From positions 1-52,393 of the forward strand of contig JARGEQ010000061.1 of NCBI GenBank assembly GCA_029211145.1: 52,393 nt of DNA, read 5' to 3'. This DNA is from Marinimicrococcus flavescens. Lineage in GTDB: Bacteria; Pseudomonadota; Alphaproteobacteria; Geminicoccales; Geminicoccaceae. Shown here piece by piece: positions 9,049 to 16,923 of this stretch; the stretch's first letter is position 1; every line of letters begins with the position of its first letter. The position numbers were made by a program, and so were the translations under genes. The notes beneath the pieces were generated by a model. It made no database searches and was not told where the DNA came from. It saw only the letters and a program-made list of their open reading frames with translations.

Positions 9049-10434
9049 CTAGCCCAGCACGACCAGATCGACCGGCTCGGCCACCCCCTCGATGCGGCGC
9101 CGGGCGCGCGTCTCCAGCGGTCGGGCAGGACGGTAGCCCTGTTCGGTGGCTGCGTGCAGCGTCTCCACCGGGCAAAGAGCCCGCACCAGCTCCTGCTTGG
9201 TGTGCTTCTCGAGCTTGGCGGCAAAGTTCACCGGCTCGCCGATCACCGTGTATTCGAGCCGGTCACCGTGCCCGACGGCGCCGAACAGCATCGCCCCGGT
9301 GGCCGCGGCAAGACCAATGGCAGGTGCAGGCAGGCCACGGGCGGCGCGCTCCGCCCGCCACGCCTCGCCATTCGCGAGGATCTCGTCGATGGCGTGCAAT
9401 GCGTCGGCGGCGGGGGCGGCACTGCTGCTCGCCGCCCCGAAGCTCGCCATGATCCCGTCGCCCAGATACTTGTCGATGCTGCCGCCGTGACGCTGGAGGA
9501 GCGGCACCAGCAGGCCCTGCCACTCGCCCAGGAGGGCCATGGTCTCGTCCGGCGACAGCCGCGTGCTCAGGGGCGTGAAGCCGCGCAGGTCGGCGAACAG
9601 CACCGCCCCTTCGCGCACCACGCCCTGGCCCGGCAGGATGCCGGCGTCGGCCATGCGGATCCGGTCGGCGACCTCGGGAGCGACGAAGCGCGAGAGCTCC
9701 AGGGCCGCCTGCTCCTCGCGGACCGCCGAGACGAGCAGCCGGCGGGCCCGGTGCAGCGCCAGCGCGATGATCAGCGAGACCATCAGCACCGAGACGATCT
9801 TGTCGAACTCGGCCCCCAGCAGGATGTCGTAGGACATCATGTAGGCCCGGTAGTCGTGGGTGATCCGGCTGCGCGGATCGAGCAGCGCGAAGCCCACCAG
9901 CACCGCCCAGCCGGTCGCCGTGGCGAGGCCGGCGAGGAGCACATAGCGGCCGTCGAAGCGCAGCGCGCGCAGGGCGATCAGGATGAAGGCGTACATGAAG
10001 GTCGGGGCCTTCACGTAGATCCCCGGCGGCGCCTGGTACTGGAGGTGGAAGCTCCAGATCGCCAGCATCAGCACGCTGATGTCGACCACCACCGAGAGGC
10101 TGAGGAACCACGGCGAGAGCCGGCGGCGCAGCGCCAGGTGAAGCCGGAGCCCGGTGAAGAGCGCATAGGCCGCCAGCGCCAGCGGCACCGGCTCGAACGG
10201 GACATCGGGAGGGAACGCCTTGGGGGCCAGCCAGTAGAGGACCGCGAAGGTGGCGATGGCGCTGTACTGCACCCAGCACACCAGCACCTCGCTCTGCCCT
10301 TCCTGGAGGGCGATGGCACGGCGCACCCGATCGGGAAGCTCGCCCGTGCCGGCAGGCCCGACGAGTCCGTGCAGCCGCTCGCGCAGGCCCGACGGCGCTT
10401 CGACGGGCCCGGCCTGGTGTCGCGTGATCTTCAT
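9049..10434 (-). CDS. membrane-bound class III adenylate/guanylate cyclase
   Basis: A 461-residue protein with an N-terminal membrane region (about six hydrophobic segments between residues 40 and 235) and a C-terminal class III cyclase domain. The metal-binding Asp residues are in LFADLRGFTPL and YLGDGIMASFG, and the later VIGEPVNFAAKLE block is also typical, so the enzyme should be active. It would make cAMP (or cGMP) in response to a signal sensed by the membrane domain, which resembles MASE-type integral sensors. The start at 10434 has GGGGGA six bases upstream; an ATG at 10455 has its purine run too close. The gene stands alone and is divergent from the pseudouridine synthase. Confidence 0.88.
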   Translation of the reverse strand: MKITRHQAGPVEAPSGLRERLHGLVGPAGTGELPDRVRRAIALQEGQSEVLVCWVQYSAIATFAVLYWLAPKAFPPDVPFEPVPLALAAYALFTGLRLHLALRRRLSPWFLSLSVVVDISVLMLAIWSFHLQYQAPPGIYVKAPTFMYAFILIALRALRFDGRYVLLAGLATATGWAVLVGFALLDPRSRITHDYRAYMMSYDILLGAEFDKIVSVLMVSLIIALALHRARRLLVSAVREEQAALELSRFVAPEVADRIRMADAGILPGQGVVREGAVLFADLRGFTPLSTRLSPDETMALLGEWQGLLVPLLQRHGGSIDKYLGDGIMASFGAASSSAAPAADALHAIDEILANGEAWRAERAARGLPAPAIGLAAATGAMLFGAVGHGDRLEYTVIGEPVNFAAKLEKHTKQELVRALCPVETLHAATEQGYRPARPLETRARRRIEGVAEPVDLVVLG

Positions 10435-10694
10435 CCGGCGTCCCCCCGGGCACATCCCTCCCGACCGCTCACGCTACACCGCGGGCGCCCGCCGGCCACC
10501 CCCGCACGCGGCGATCAACCGCTCTTGATGCGGATCGCGCGAGCGGCGCCGGCAGGGGGCGGCCAGCGGCAAGACCGGTGGCGGCAGGGCCGCGCGGGGC
10601 GCCAGGGACCTGCATTGCCCGGCGTCGCGGCGGTTCCACCGGGCCCTGAACCGCTCTAGAAGAGGGGCCGCCCAACCGCCATGGAACGACGAGC

Positions 10695-11414
10695 TTGACC
10701 CACAGCCATCCGCGCGAGCCCGCAGCGCTGACGCCCGAGGACATGATCGGCCGCGTGCTCTATCGCGATGAGCTGGTGCTGGTGATCGACAAGCCAGCCG
10801 GGATGCCGGTCCATGCCGGGCCGAAGGGCGGACCGAACCTCGAGCTCTATCTGGAGGCGTTGCGCTTCGGCCTGCCCGAGACACCGGCGCTCGGCCACCG
10901 GCTGGACCGCGACACCAGCGGCTGCCTGGCGCTCGGCCGGCGCCGCAAGGCGCTGAGCCGGCTGGGCCGGCTGTTCATGGCAGGTCGGGTCGGGAAGACC
11001 TACTGGGCGGTGGTGAAGGGACGTCCGGAGCGCGAGGAGGGCGTGATCGACCTGCCGCTCGCCAAGCGCTCGAAGGAGCGCGGCTGGTGGATGCAGGTCG
11101 ATCCCGAAGGCCGGGCGGCAGTGACCGGCTACCGGGTGCTGGGCAGCGACGGCGAGCGCAGCTGGCTCGAGCTCTACCCCAAGACCGGCCGCACCCATCA
11201 GATCCGCATCCATTGCGCGGCCGGGCTGGGCTGCCCGGTGCTGGGCGACCCGGTCTATGGCGGCGGCCCCGGGGACGGCATGCCGCTTCAGCTCCTCGCC
11301 CGCTCGATCAGCCTGCCGCTCTACGAGAAGAAGCCGCCGGTCTTCGCCGAGGCGCCGCCGCCGCCGCACATGCGCAGCGCTCTGCGCAGCTGCGGCTGGA
11401 CGCAAGCGGACTAG
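10695..11414 (+). CDS. RluA-family RNA pseudouridine synthase
   Basis: About 239 residues covering the RluA catalytic domain without an S4 domain. The catalytic Asp is in GHRLDRDTSG (near residue 72), and the later TGRTHQIRIH motif is also diagnostic. It isomerises uridine to pseudouridine in rRNA or tRNA; the target site cannot be inferred. The start is uncertain: the TTG at 10695 gives the full N-terminus, while the ATG at 10743 follows a GAGG and would still keep the catalytic core (VLYRDELVLVIDKPAG). The stop is at 11414, followed by a hairpin-bearing spacer. Confidence 0.88.
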   Translation: MTHSHPREPAALTPEDMIGRVLYRDELVLVIDKPAGMPVHAGPKGGPNLELYLEALRFGLPETPALGHRLDRDTSGCLALGRRRKALSRLGRLFMAGRVGKTYWAVVKGRPEREEGVIDLPLAKRSKERGWWMQVDPEGRAAVTGYRVLGSDGERSWLELYPKTGRTHQIRIHCAAGLGCPVLGDPVYGGGPGDGMPLQLLARSISLPLYEKKPPVFAEAPPPPHMRSALRSCGWTQAD

Positions 11415-11543
11415 AGGACGGGGACATACGCCCCCGAAGTTGCGTTAATAGCGATAGAGTCATTCTCCGAGGCGAAAAAAACATTCGCCCGGCCGGAACT
11501 GCATGGCAGCCCCGACGCTTTTGCAAGTGTCCTCCCCCTCTCA

Positions 11544-11579
11544 ACGGGAGAGTCCCAATCCCTCCCGGGGCTCTCCCGT
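11544..11579. terminator. 13-bp-arm hairpin between convergent genes
   Basis: ACGGGAGAG (11544-11552) pairs perfectly with CTCTCCCGT (11571-11579). The stem extends inward with one G-T wobble to 13 pairs around a 10-base loop. It sits midway between the convergent pseudouridine synthase and adenine deaminase genes. There is no clean T-run on either side, so it may be a bidirectional terminator or a copy of an intergenic repeat. The rest of 11415-11686 shows no gene. Confidence 0.4.
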
Positions 11580-11686
11580 CTCTCTTGTCCCACTCCCTCA
11601 CCCCTCACACGACCGCCGGAGCCGGGCCGCCATCGGACAGCCGCGGCTGTGATTGCCGGGGCGCGTCGGCTGGCGGCACGCAAGCC

Positions 11687-13483
11687 CTAGACGAAGAGCG
11701 GCACCTTTTCGAAGCGGGTGACGTCGATCAGGCCGATGTCGGAGATCCTGAGCTCGGGGATCACCACCAGCGCCAGCAGGCTGTGCTGCATGTAGGCGTT
11801 GTTGAGAGTGCAGCCGCAGGCGCGCATCGCCTCCACCACGCCTTGGGCCTTGCGCGCCACGACCTCCGCGCGCTCGTCCGACATCAGCCCGGCGATGGGC
11901 AGCTCGACCAGCGCCAGCTCGCTGCCCTCGCGGAATACCACGACCCCGCCGCCGACCTCGCCCAGCCTGTTGGCGGCCAGCGCCATGTCCTCCTCCGAGG
12001 TGCCGACCACGATCATGTGGTGGCTGTCGTGGGCCACCGTGCTGGCGACGGCGCAGGGCACGTCGTAGCCGAAGCCGGCGACGAAGCCGCTGGTGACGCT
12101 GCCGGTGGCGCGGTGCCGCTCGACCAGGGCGATGCGGCAGACATCCTGCGCTGTGTCCTGCTGCACGCACCCGTTCCTGACCGGCAACTCGGCCTCGAGC
12201 GCGCGCGTCGGCGCCTGGTTCTCGACCACGCCGATCACCCGGCACCGCACCGCAGTGGCACCCTCGGGCGCGGCCACCGCGAAGTCGGCGCCGCTGAGCG
12301 GGCGTCCGAGCCGGACCGTGCCGCGCACCCGCTCGGGGTAGCGATGGGCGCCGATGTCGAGGCTCAGCCGGCCGTGCTCGGCCACCACCTGCCCCTGGGC
12401 GATCACCGTCTCAACGGGCAGGGCCGGCAGGTCGGAGGTGATGATGATGTCGGCGATGCGGCCCGGGGCGATGGAGCCCAGCTCGCGCTCGAGGCCGAAA
12501 TGCTGGGCGGTGTTGAGGGTCGCCATCTGGATGGCGGTGACCGGCTTCAGGCCCTGCTGGATGGCGTGGCGCACCACGCGGTTCATGTGGCCTTCGCCCA
12601 CCAGCGTGCCGGCATGCCTGTCGTCGGTGCACAGGATGAAGTTGCGGCTGTCGAGGCCCTGCTCGGTGATGGCCTTCACCTGGGAGGCCACGTCGTACCA
12701 GGCCGAGCCCAGCCGCAGCATCGCCCGCATGCCCTGGCGGACCCGCGCGACGGCATCCTCCACCCGGGTGCCCTCGTGATCGTCGGCCGGGCCGCCTGCC
12801 ACATAGCCGTGGAACGCCAGGCCCAGATCGGGCGAGGCATAGTGGCCGCCCACCGTGCGCCCGGCCTGCATGGTGGCGGCGATCTCCGCCGCCATCGTGG
12901 CATCGTTGCGGGCCACGCCGGGGAAGTTCATGACCTCGCCCAGGCCGATGATCCGCGGCCAGGCCATGGCCTCGGCGACCTCCGCCTCGCCCATAGCCGC
13001 ACCCGCATGCTCGAGCCCCGGCGCGCTCGGCACGCAGGAGGGCATCTGCACGAAGACGTTGCCGGCCGGCAGGGCCATGGCCTCGTCGTGCATGAGCCGC
13101 ACCCCCTCGAGGCCCAGCACGTTGGCGATCTCGTGGGGGTCGACGAACATCGAGGTTGTGCCGTGCGGCAGCACCGCGCGGACGAACTCGGTGACCGTCA
13201 CCATGCCGCTCTCGACATGCATGTGCGCGTCGCACAGGCCCGGCACGAGATAGCGGCCGCCGGCGTCGATCACCTGCGTGGCCGGGCCCACGGCATGGCC
13301 CGCATCCGGCCCGCAATAGGCGATGCGGCCGGCGGCGATGGCGATGTCGGTGGCGGGCACGATCTCGCCGGAGTGGACGTTCACCCAGCGCCCGTTGCGC
13401 ACCACCAGGTCGGCGGGGCGGCGGCCGGTAGCGACGTCCACGAGAATCGTCGCCGTCTCGTGCCAGGGCTTGGGATGGGGCAT
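11687..13483 (-). CDS. ade: adenine deaminase
   Basis: A 598-residue amidohydrolase of the bacterial adenine deaminase family, at its usual length. Metal-ligand motifs are visible: the DAHMHVESGM block near residue 90, VDPHEIANVLG near residue 116, and TDDRHAGTL in the middle. The C-terminal region with VASTVAHDSHHMIVVG and EVGGGVVV is diagnostic for adenine deaminase rather than other amidohydrolases. It converts adenine to hypoxanthine and ammonia in purine salvage. The start at 13483 follows an AGGA about 10 bases upstream. It lies 77 bp downstream of the SDR gene on the same strand, so it may be the last gene of that transcript; a link in function is not obvious. Confidence 0.9.
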   Translation of the reverse strand: MPHPKPWHETATILVDVATGRRPADLVVRNGRWVNVHSGEIVPATDIAIAAGRIAYCGPDAGHAVGPATQVIDAGGRYLVPGLCDAHMHVESGMVTVTEFVRAVLPHGTTSMFVDPHEIANVLGLEGVRLMHDEAMALPAGNVFVQMPSCVPSAPGLEHAGAAMGEAEVAEAMAWPRIIGLGEVMNFPGVARNDATMAAEIAATMQAGRTVGGHYASPDLGLAFHGYVAGGPADDHEGTRVEDAVARVRQGMRAMLRLGSAWYDVASQVKAITEQGLDSRNFILCTDDRHAGTLVGEGHMNRVVRHAIQQGLKPVTAIQMATLNTAQHFGLERELGSIAPGRIADIIITSDLPALPVETVIAQGQVVAEHGRLSLDIGAHRYPERVRGTVRLGRPLSGADFAVAAPEGATAVRCRVIGVVENQAPTRALEAELPVRNGCVQQDTAQDVCRIALVERHRATGSVTSGFVAGFGYDVPCAVASTVAHDSHHMIVVGTSEEDMALAANRLGEVGGGVVVFREGSELALVELPIAGLMSDERAEVVARKAQGVVEAMRACGCTLNNAYMQHSLLALVVIPELRISDIGLIDVTRFEKVPLFV

Positions 13484-13560
13484 GGCAGAGAGGTCCTGTC
13501 CGCAATGGTCGTTCCGGACAGTTAAGACCGCCGCGGTGCGGGCGGCAACGCTGCCGCCTC

Positions 13561-14385
13561 CTACCAGCGGCGATCGGCGAGCAGCGCTTCCGTGTGCTCG
13601 ATGACCGCCCGGGCCTTGCCGGCCGCCTGCTCGTCGGCGCGCATGGCGTCGGTGAGCTCCGGCGTCCAGCCGTCCTGCGGCTGCCAGCCCAGGACGCGCT
13701 TGGTGGTCTCGATATCCCAGCGCATGCCCCGGTTCTGCGACATCAGGTTCAAGACCTCGAACCACAGCTCCTCCGGCGCCTCGACCGCCAGCTCGAAGGC
13801 GCTGCACAGATCGCGGTCGGAGAGCCACATCTCCTGGCCCCAGCGGTTCCAGCCCATGTGCGGCCCGGGGCGGTTGCCGGGCTCCTGCTGGCAGTAGCCG
13901 ATCCGGAAACACACCACGGACAGCCCGTGGCGCTCGCTGAACGAGCGGCCGAGCCGCTCGCCCATGAGCTTGCTGACGCCATAGGCGTTGATCGGTGCGG
14001 GCTCGCGGTCGGTCGTGAGCGGCCCCTCGGCGAAGCGGTGGCCGGCCATCGTCCAGTTCGAGCTGGCGAAGATCAGCCGCCTGGCCTTCTGCGCCACCGC
14101 CGCCTCGAAGACATTGAGCACGAGATCGACATTGTTGCGCACCACGCTGCCCCACGGCGCGTCGGGGCGCGGGTCGCCGGCCAGGTGAATGACCGCGTCG
14201 GCGTCGGCGAAGGCCCGGACCCAGCGCTCGTCCCAGTGCGCCAGGTCCGCCTCGAGCACCGCAGGATCGCCCTGCGCGTCACTGTCGAGGAGCCGGAGCG
14301 AGCAGTCGCCCCGGCCCTCGAAATGCGCCCGCAGCTTGCGGCCGATGGAGCCGGCCGCTCCCGTGACGACGATAATGCGGGTCAC
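13561..14385 (-). CDS. NAD-dependent epimerase/dehydratase family protein (uronate-dehydrogenase-like)
   Basis: A 274-residue extended short-chain dehydrogenase with a TGAAGSIG nucleotide-binding motif at residues 8-15 and a YGVSK active-site pair near residue 140. The segments FASSNWTMAGH and the PGPHMGWNRW block recall uronate dehydrogenases, which oxidise galacturonate or glucuronate to the aldaro-lactone. The start is GTG at 14385 with GAGGG about 9 bases upstream, 10 bp after the hydroxyacid dehydrogenase stop, so both are in one operon. Uronate oxidation would fit a cell that makes and turns over uronic-acid polymer nearby, but the substrate is inferred only. Confidence 0.75.
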   Translation of the reverse strand: MTRIIVVTGAAGSIGRKLRAHFEGRGDCSLRLLDSDAQGDPAVLEADLAHWDERWVRAFADADAVIHLAGDPRPDAPWGSVVRNNVDLVLNVFEAAVAQKARRLIFASSNWTMAGHRFAEGPLTTDREPAPINAYGVSKLMGERLGRSFSERHGLSVVCFRIGYCQQEPGNRPGPHMGWNRWGQEMWLSDRDLCSAFELAVEAPEELWFEVLNLMSQNRGMRWDIETTKRVLGWQPQDGWTPELTDAMRADEQAAGKARAVIEHTEALLADRRW

Positions 14386-14395
14386 GGGCGCGCCC

Positions 14396-15331
14396 TCACG
14401 TCACCGAGGTCAAGGCACCCTTGCCGGCGAACCACGAGGAGATGTTGTCCACCACGCACTGGCCCATGGCCTGCATGGTCTCCTCGGTGTTGCTGGCGAT
14501 GTGCGGGGTCAGCACGACATTGTCGAGGGCGAGGAGCGCCTCGGGCACCGTGGGCTCGCGCTCGAACACGTCGAGTCCCGCGGCACCCAGCTCGCCGCTG
14601 GACAGCAGCTCGACCATCGCCGGCTCGTCGACCAGCCAGCCGCGGGCGATGTTGACGAAGATGCCGGTGGGGCCGAGCGCCGCCAGCATGTCACGGGTGA
14701 CGATGTGGCCCCCGCCCTGCCCGCCGGCGGCGGCCAGGAACAGGATGTCGCAGTTCTGCGCCAGCGCCAGGGCGGACTCGCAGGCCTGGTAGGGAACGTC
14801 GGCCTTGGGGAACGGGTCGTAATAGCTGATCGCCATGCCGAAGCCCTCGAGCCGGCGGGCGAGCTGCATGCCGATCCGGCCGAGACCCAGAATGCCGGCA
14901 CGCTTGCCGGAGAACTTGCGGCCCATCGCCATCCGGCCCGCGAGCCATTTGCCCGAGCGCACGAAGCGGTCGCCCTCGGCGATGCGGCGGCAGGCGGACA
15001 TGCCCAGAACCACGGCGAGGTCGGCCACGTCCTCGTAGAGAACCGGCGTGATGGTAACCTTGATGCCGCGCTTGCGGGCAAGCTCGAGGTCGGTGGTCTC
15101 GAGGCCGACACCGTTGAGCGCGCAGATCTCGAGGTTCGGCAGCGCCTCGATGACCTCGGTGGGCAGGCCCGACATGCCGTGCGAGATGACGCCGCGGATC
15201 TTCCCGGCGAAGGGTGCGAGGGCCGCCGCCTTGTCGGGCGAATCCCACACCTTGTGGAGTTTGAACTCCTTTTCCAGCGCCTCGAGCACGAAGGGGCGCT
15301 GCGCGCCGATGGCGGCGATCTCGACGGTCAT
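14396..15331 (-). CDS. D-isomer 2-hydroxyacid dehydrogenase
   Basis: A 311-residue NAD(P)-dependent 2-hydroxyacid dehydrogenase. The Rossmann motif GLGRIGMQLARR (near residue 148), the catalytic Arg in IARGWLVDEPA, the Glu near DVFEREP and the catalytic His in LTPHIASNT are all visible. It would reduce a 2-oxoacid such as glyoxylate or hydroxypyruvate, or oxidise the D-hydroxyacid. The start at 15331 has GGGAGG about nine bases upstream. It is the first gene of the group with the SDR and adenine deaminase genes. The upstream spacer is unusually AT-rich and probably holds its promoter. Confidence 0.9.
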   Translation of the reverse strand: MTVEIAAIGAQRPFVLEALEKEFKLHKVWDSPDKAAALAPFAGKIRGVISHGMSGLPTEVIEALPNLEICALNGVGLETTDLELARKRGIKVTITPVLYEDVADLAVVLGMSACRRIAEGDRFVRSGKWLAGRMAMGRKFSGKRAGILGLGRIGMQLARRLEGFGMAISYYDPFPKADVPYQACESALALAQNCDILFLAAAGGQGGGHIVTRDMLAALGPTGIFVNIARGWLVDEPAMVELLSSGELGAAGLDVFEREPTVPEALLALDNVVLTPHIASNTEETMQAMGQCVVDNISSWFAGKGALTSVT

Positions 15332-15575
15332 CGTTTCTTGTCCTCCCTGTCCCACGAGAACGTTTTCTAGAAGCTTACCGCAGCCGGGTCCAGCGGGAGA
15401 TCCGGCGACCTCGCCCGCGCCGCACGCGCGACAAGGACGCGTCGCAGACAAATTCTGCTTAGAATATTCCCAATCTGTAATTATTCTACTTATCAAATTT
15501 GCGCATTTTATTTGCACAGCACTGATTGCTGAGAATATAGCGGCGTTCCACACCAATTGCTCTGGAGACCGCATC
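15332..15575. promoter_or_regulatory. AT-rich divergent spacer with a direct repeat
   Basis: This spacer upstream of the 2-hydroxyacid dehydrogenase contains a sharp AT-rich island (about 15450-15540) in otherwise very GC-rich DNA. Inside it GCTTAGAATAT (15457-15467) and GCTGAGAATAT (15528-15538) form an imperfect direct repeat 71 bp apart. I read it as a promoter or regulator-binding region. No conserved gene is visible here; small frames begin at 15576. Confidence 0.45.
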
Positions 15576-15620
15576 ATGGATGAGAGCATCGTCGCCGATC
15601 GCCAGGGAGCACCGGCATGA
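15576..15620 (+). CDS. possible 14-residue leader ORF
   Basis: An ATG at 15576 preceded by GGAG at eight bases opens a 14-codon frame that ends in a TGA overlapping the ATG of the next small frame (ATGA). It lies just downstream of the AT-rich island. It is too short to judge by similarity; it is listed because of the ribosome-binding site and the coupling-type overlap. No function is assigned. Confidence 0.2.
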   Translation: MDESIVADRQGAPA

Positions 15621-15817
15621 GCTGTCTGCGCCTGGTGGGCGCCTCCGCGCTCGCCCGCCTGATGGCCGACTCCACCGTCACGGACCGCTGCGAGGGAGCC
15701 GCGGCGGCCGGCGGCATGGCGGCCGCGCGCGAGGCCACGGCGGACCCGCGGAGGGCGGCGCATGCTGTCGTGCGCGGCGGCCGCCCGCCCTACGCGCCGC
15801 CGCCGAGCCGCTCGTAG
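15617..15817 (+). CDS. possible small protein of 66 residues
   Basis: This frame begins at the ATG overlapping the stop of the 14-codon frame, with GGGAG upstream, and its last 28 bases run antisense into the 3' end of the glycosyltransferase gene. I counted only 4 of 66 codons without G or C at the third position, with lower GC at the first and second positions, which is the pattern of real genes in GC-rich genomes. The product is rich in Ala, Arg and Pro with no recognised domain. It may be a chance frame. Confidence 0.3.
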   Translation: MSCLRLVGASALARLMADSTVTDRCEGAAAAGGMAAAREATADPRRAAHAVVRGGRPPYAPPPSRS

Positions 15818-16923
15818 AGCGCGTCGTAGCGGCGCGCCACGGCCGGCAGGGCGAACTCCTGGAGGATGCGCTCGCGGGCGGCCATGCCGAGGCTGCGGCG
15901 CACCTCCTGCGGCATACCGGCGAACCAGCCGAGCGCTGCCGCCAGCGCCTCGGCATCGCCCGGCGGCACCACGCCGCCGGTCGCCTGGAGCAGCATCTCG
16001 CAATCGCCCACGTCGGTGGCGAGGCAGGGCACGCCGCAGGCCATGGCCTCGCCCAGCACGTTGGGGAACCCTTCCCCCCAGGCCGAGCAGAGAATCGCGA
16101 GATCCAGCGAGGCGAGCAGCCGGGGCATGTCCTGGCGCTCGCCCAAGAGGGATACCCGCCCGTCAATGCCACCGGCGGCGATCGCCTCGCGCAACGCCTC
16201 GTTGGCCGGGGTCACCCCCTCCCCGGCCATCAGCAGATGGACGTCGGCGCCCTCGCCGACGAGCCGGCCCAGGGCGCGGATCAGCGCCAGATGATCCTTC
16301 ATCGGATGGTAGCGTGCGGCATGGCCGAGCAGGACGGTCGACGGTGCGAGGCCGAGCTCGCTGCGCAGCGATGCCCGCGCCTGCGGATCCGGCCGGAAGC
16401 GCTCGGTGTCGAAGCCGTTGGGGATGATCTCGACATCCCGGCTCGTATAGCCGTGGCGCTGATGCTGCCGGGCGCTGACCTGCGCGTTGTAGACGGTGGC
16501 GCCGGCAAGGCGCGAGAGCGGCACGCTGGCGCGGATCACCACACGGGTAGCCCCCTTCTCCAGCGACATATCGTGCAGCGAATGGCGTATGTTCCACAGC
16601 ACCGCGGGGTGGCGGCCGCTCAGGCGGGAGGCCAGCAGGGCCGCGAGGTTGCCGTGATACATCCAGCCATGCACCACGTCCGGCCGCCAGCGGCGCAGCA
16701 GGGCCGCCAGGCGCAGCAGCGCCCTCGGGCTGATCTCGCCGGGTGTCAGGCCGAGATCGCAGGGATCGGCGCCGCTCGCCGCGACCCGCGGCCACAGACC
16801 GCCGCCCGGGCACAAGGCCACCACCCGCTGCTGGTGGGCCGCACCGGGAGCCTCCAGAAGCTTGGCCAGCATCATCTGCGCGCCGCCGGTAACGAGTGCC
16901 GGGATGACGTGGAGGATCCTCAT
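15790..16923 (-). CDS. GT4-family glycosyltransferase
   Basis: A 377-residue GT-B glycosyltransferase. The N-terminus MRILHVIPALVTGGAQ is typical of GT4 enzymes, IPNGFDTERF starts the donor-binding half, and WGEGFPNVLGEAMACG gives the nucleotide-sugar-binding E-x7-E pair. It transfers a sugar to a lipid-linked intermediate in the cytoplasm. Its ATG overlaps the stop of the polymerase gene (ATGA), making it the last gene of the six-gene minus-strand exopolysaccharide operon. Donor and acceptor are unknown. Confidence 0.9.
   Translation of the reverse strand: MRILHVIPALVTGGAQMMLAKLLEAPGAAHQQRVVALCPGGGLWPRVAASGADPCDLGLTPGEISPRALLRLAALLRRWRPDVVHGWMYHGNLAALLASRLSGRHPAVLWNIRHSLHDMSLEKGATRVVIRASVPLSRLAGATVYNAQVSARQHQRHGYTSRDVEIIPNGFDTERFRPDPQARASLRSELGLAPSTVLLGHAARYHPMKDHLALIRALGRLVGEGADVHLLMAGEGVTPANEALREAIAAGGIDGRVSLLGERQDMPRLLASLDLAILCSAWGEGFPNVLGEAMACGVPCLATDVGDCEMLLQATGGVVPPGDAEALAAALGWFAGMPQEVRRSLGMAARERILQEFALPAVARRYDALYERLGGGA

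Noticed and set aside
13484..14155. N-terminal extension of adenine deaminase to 822 residues
   Set aside because: The extension is a shadow of the SDR gene; the ATG at 13483 gives the family's usual length and N-terminus.
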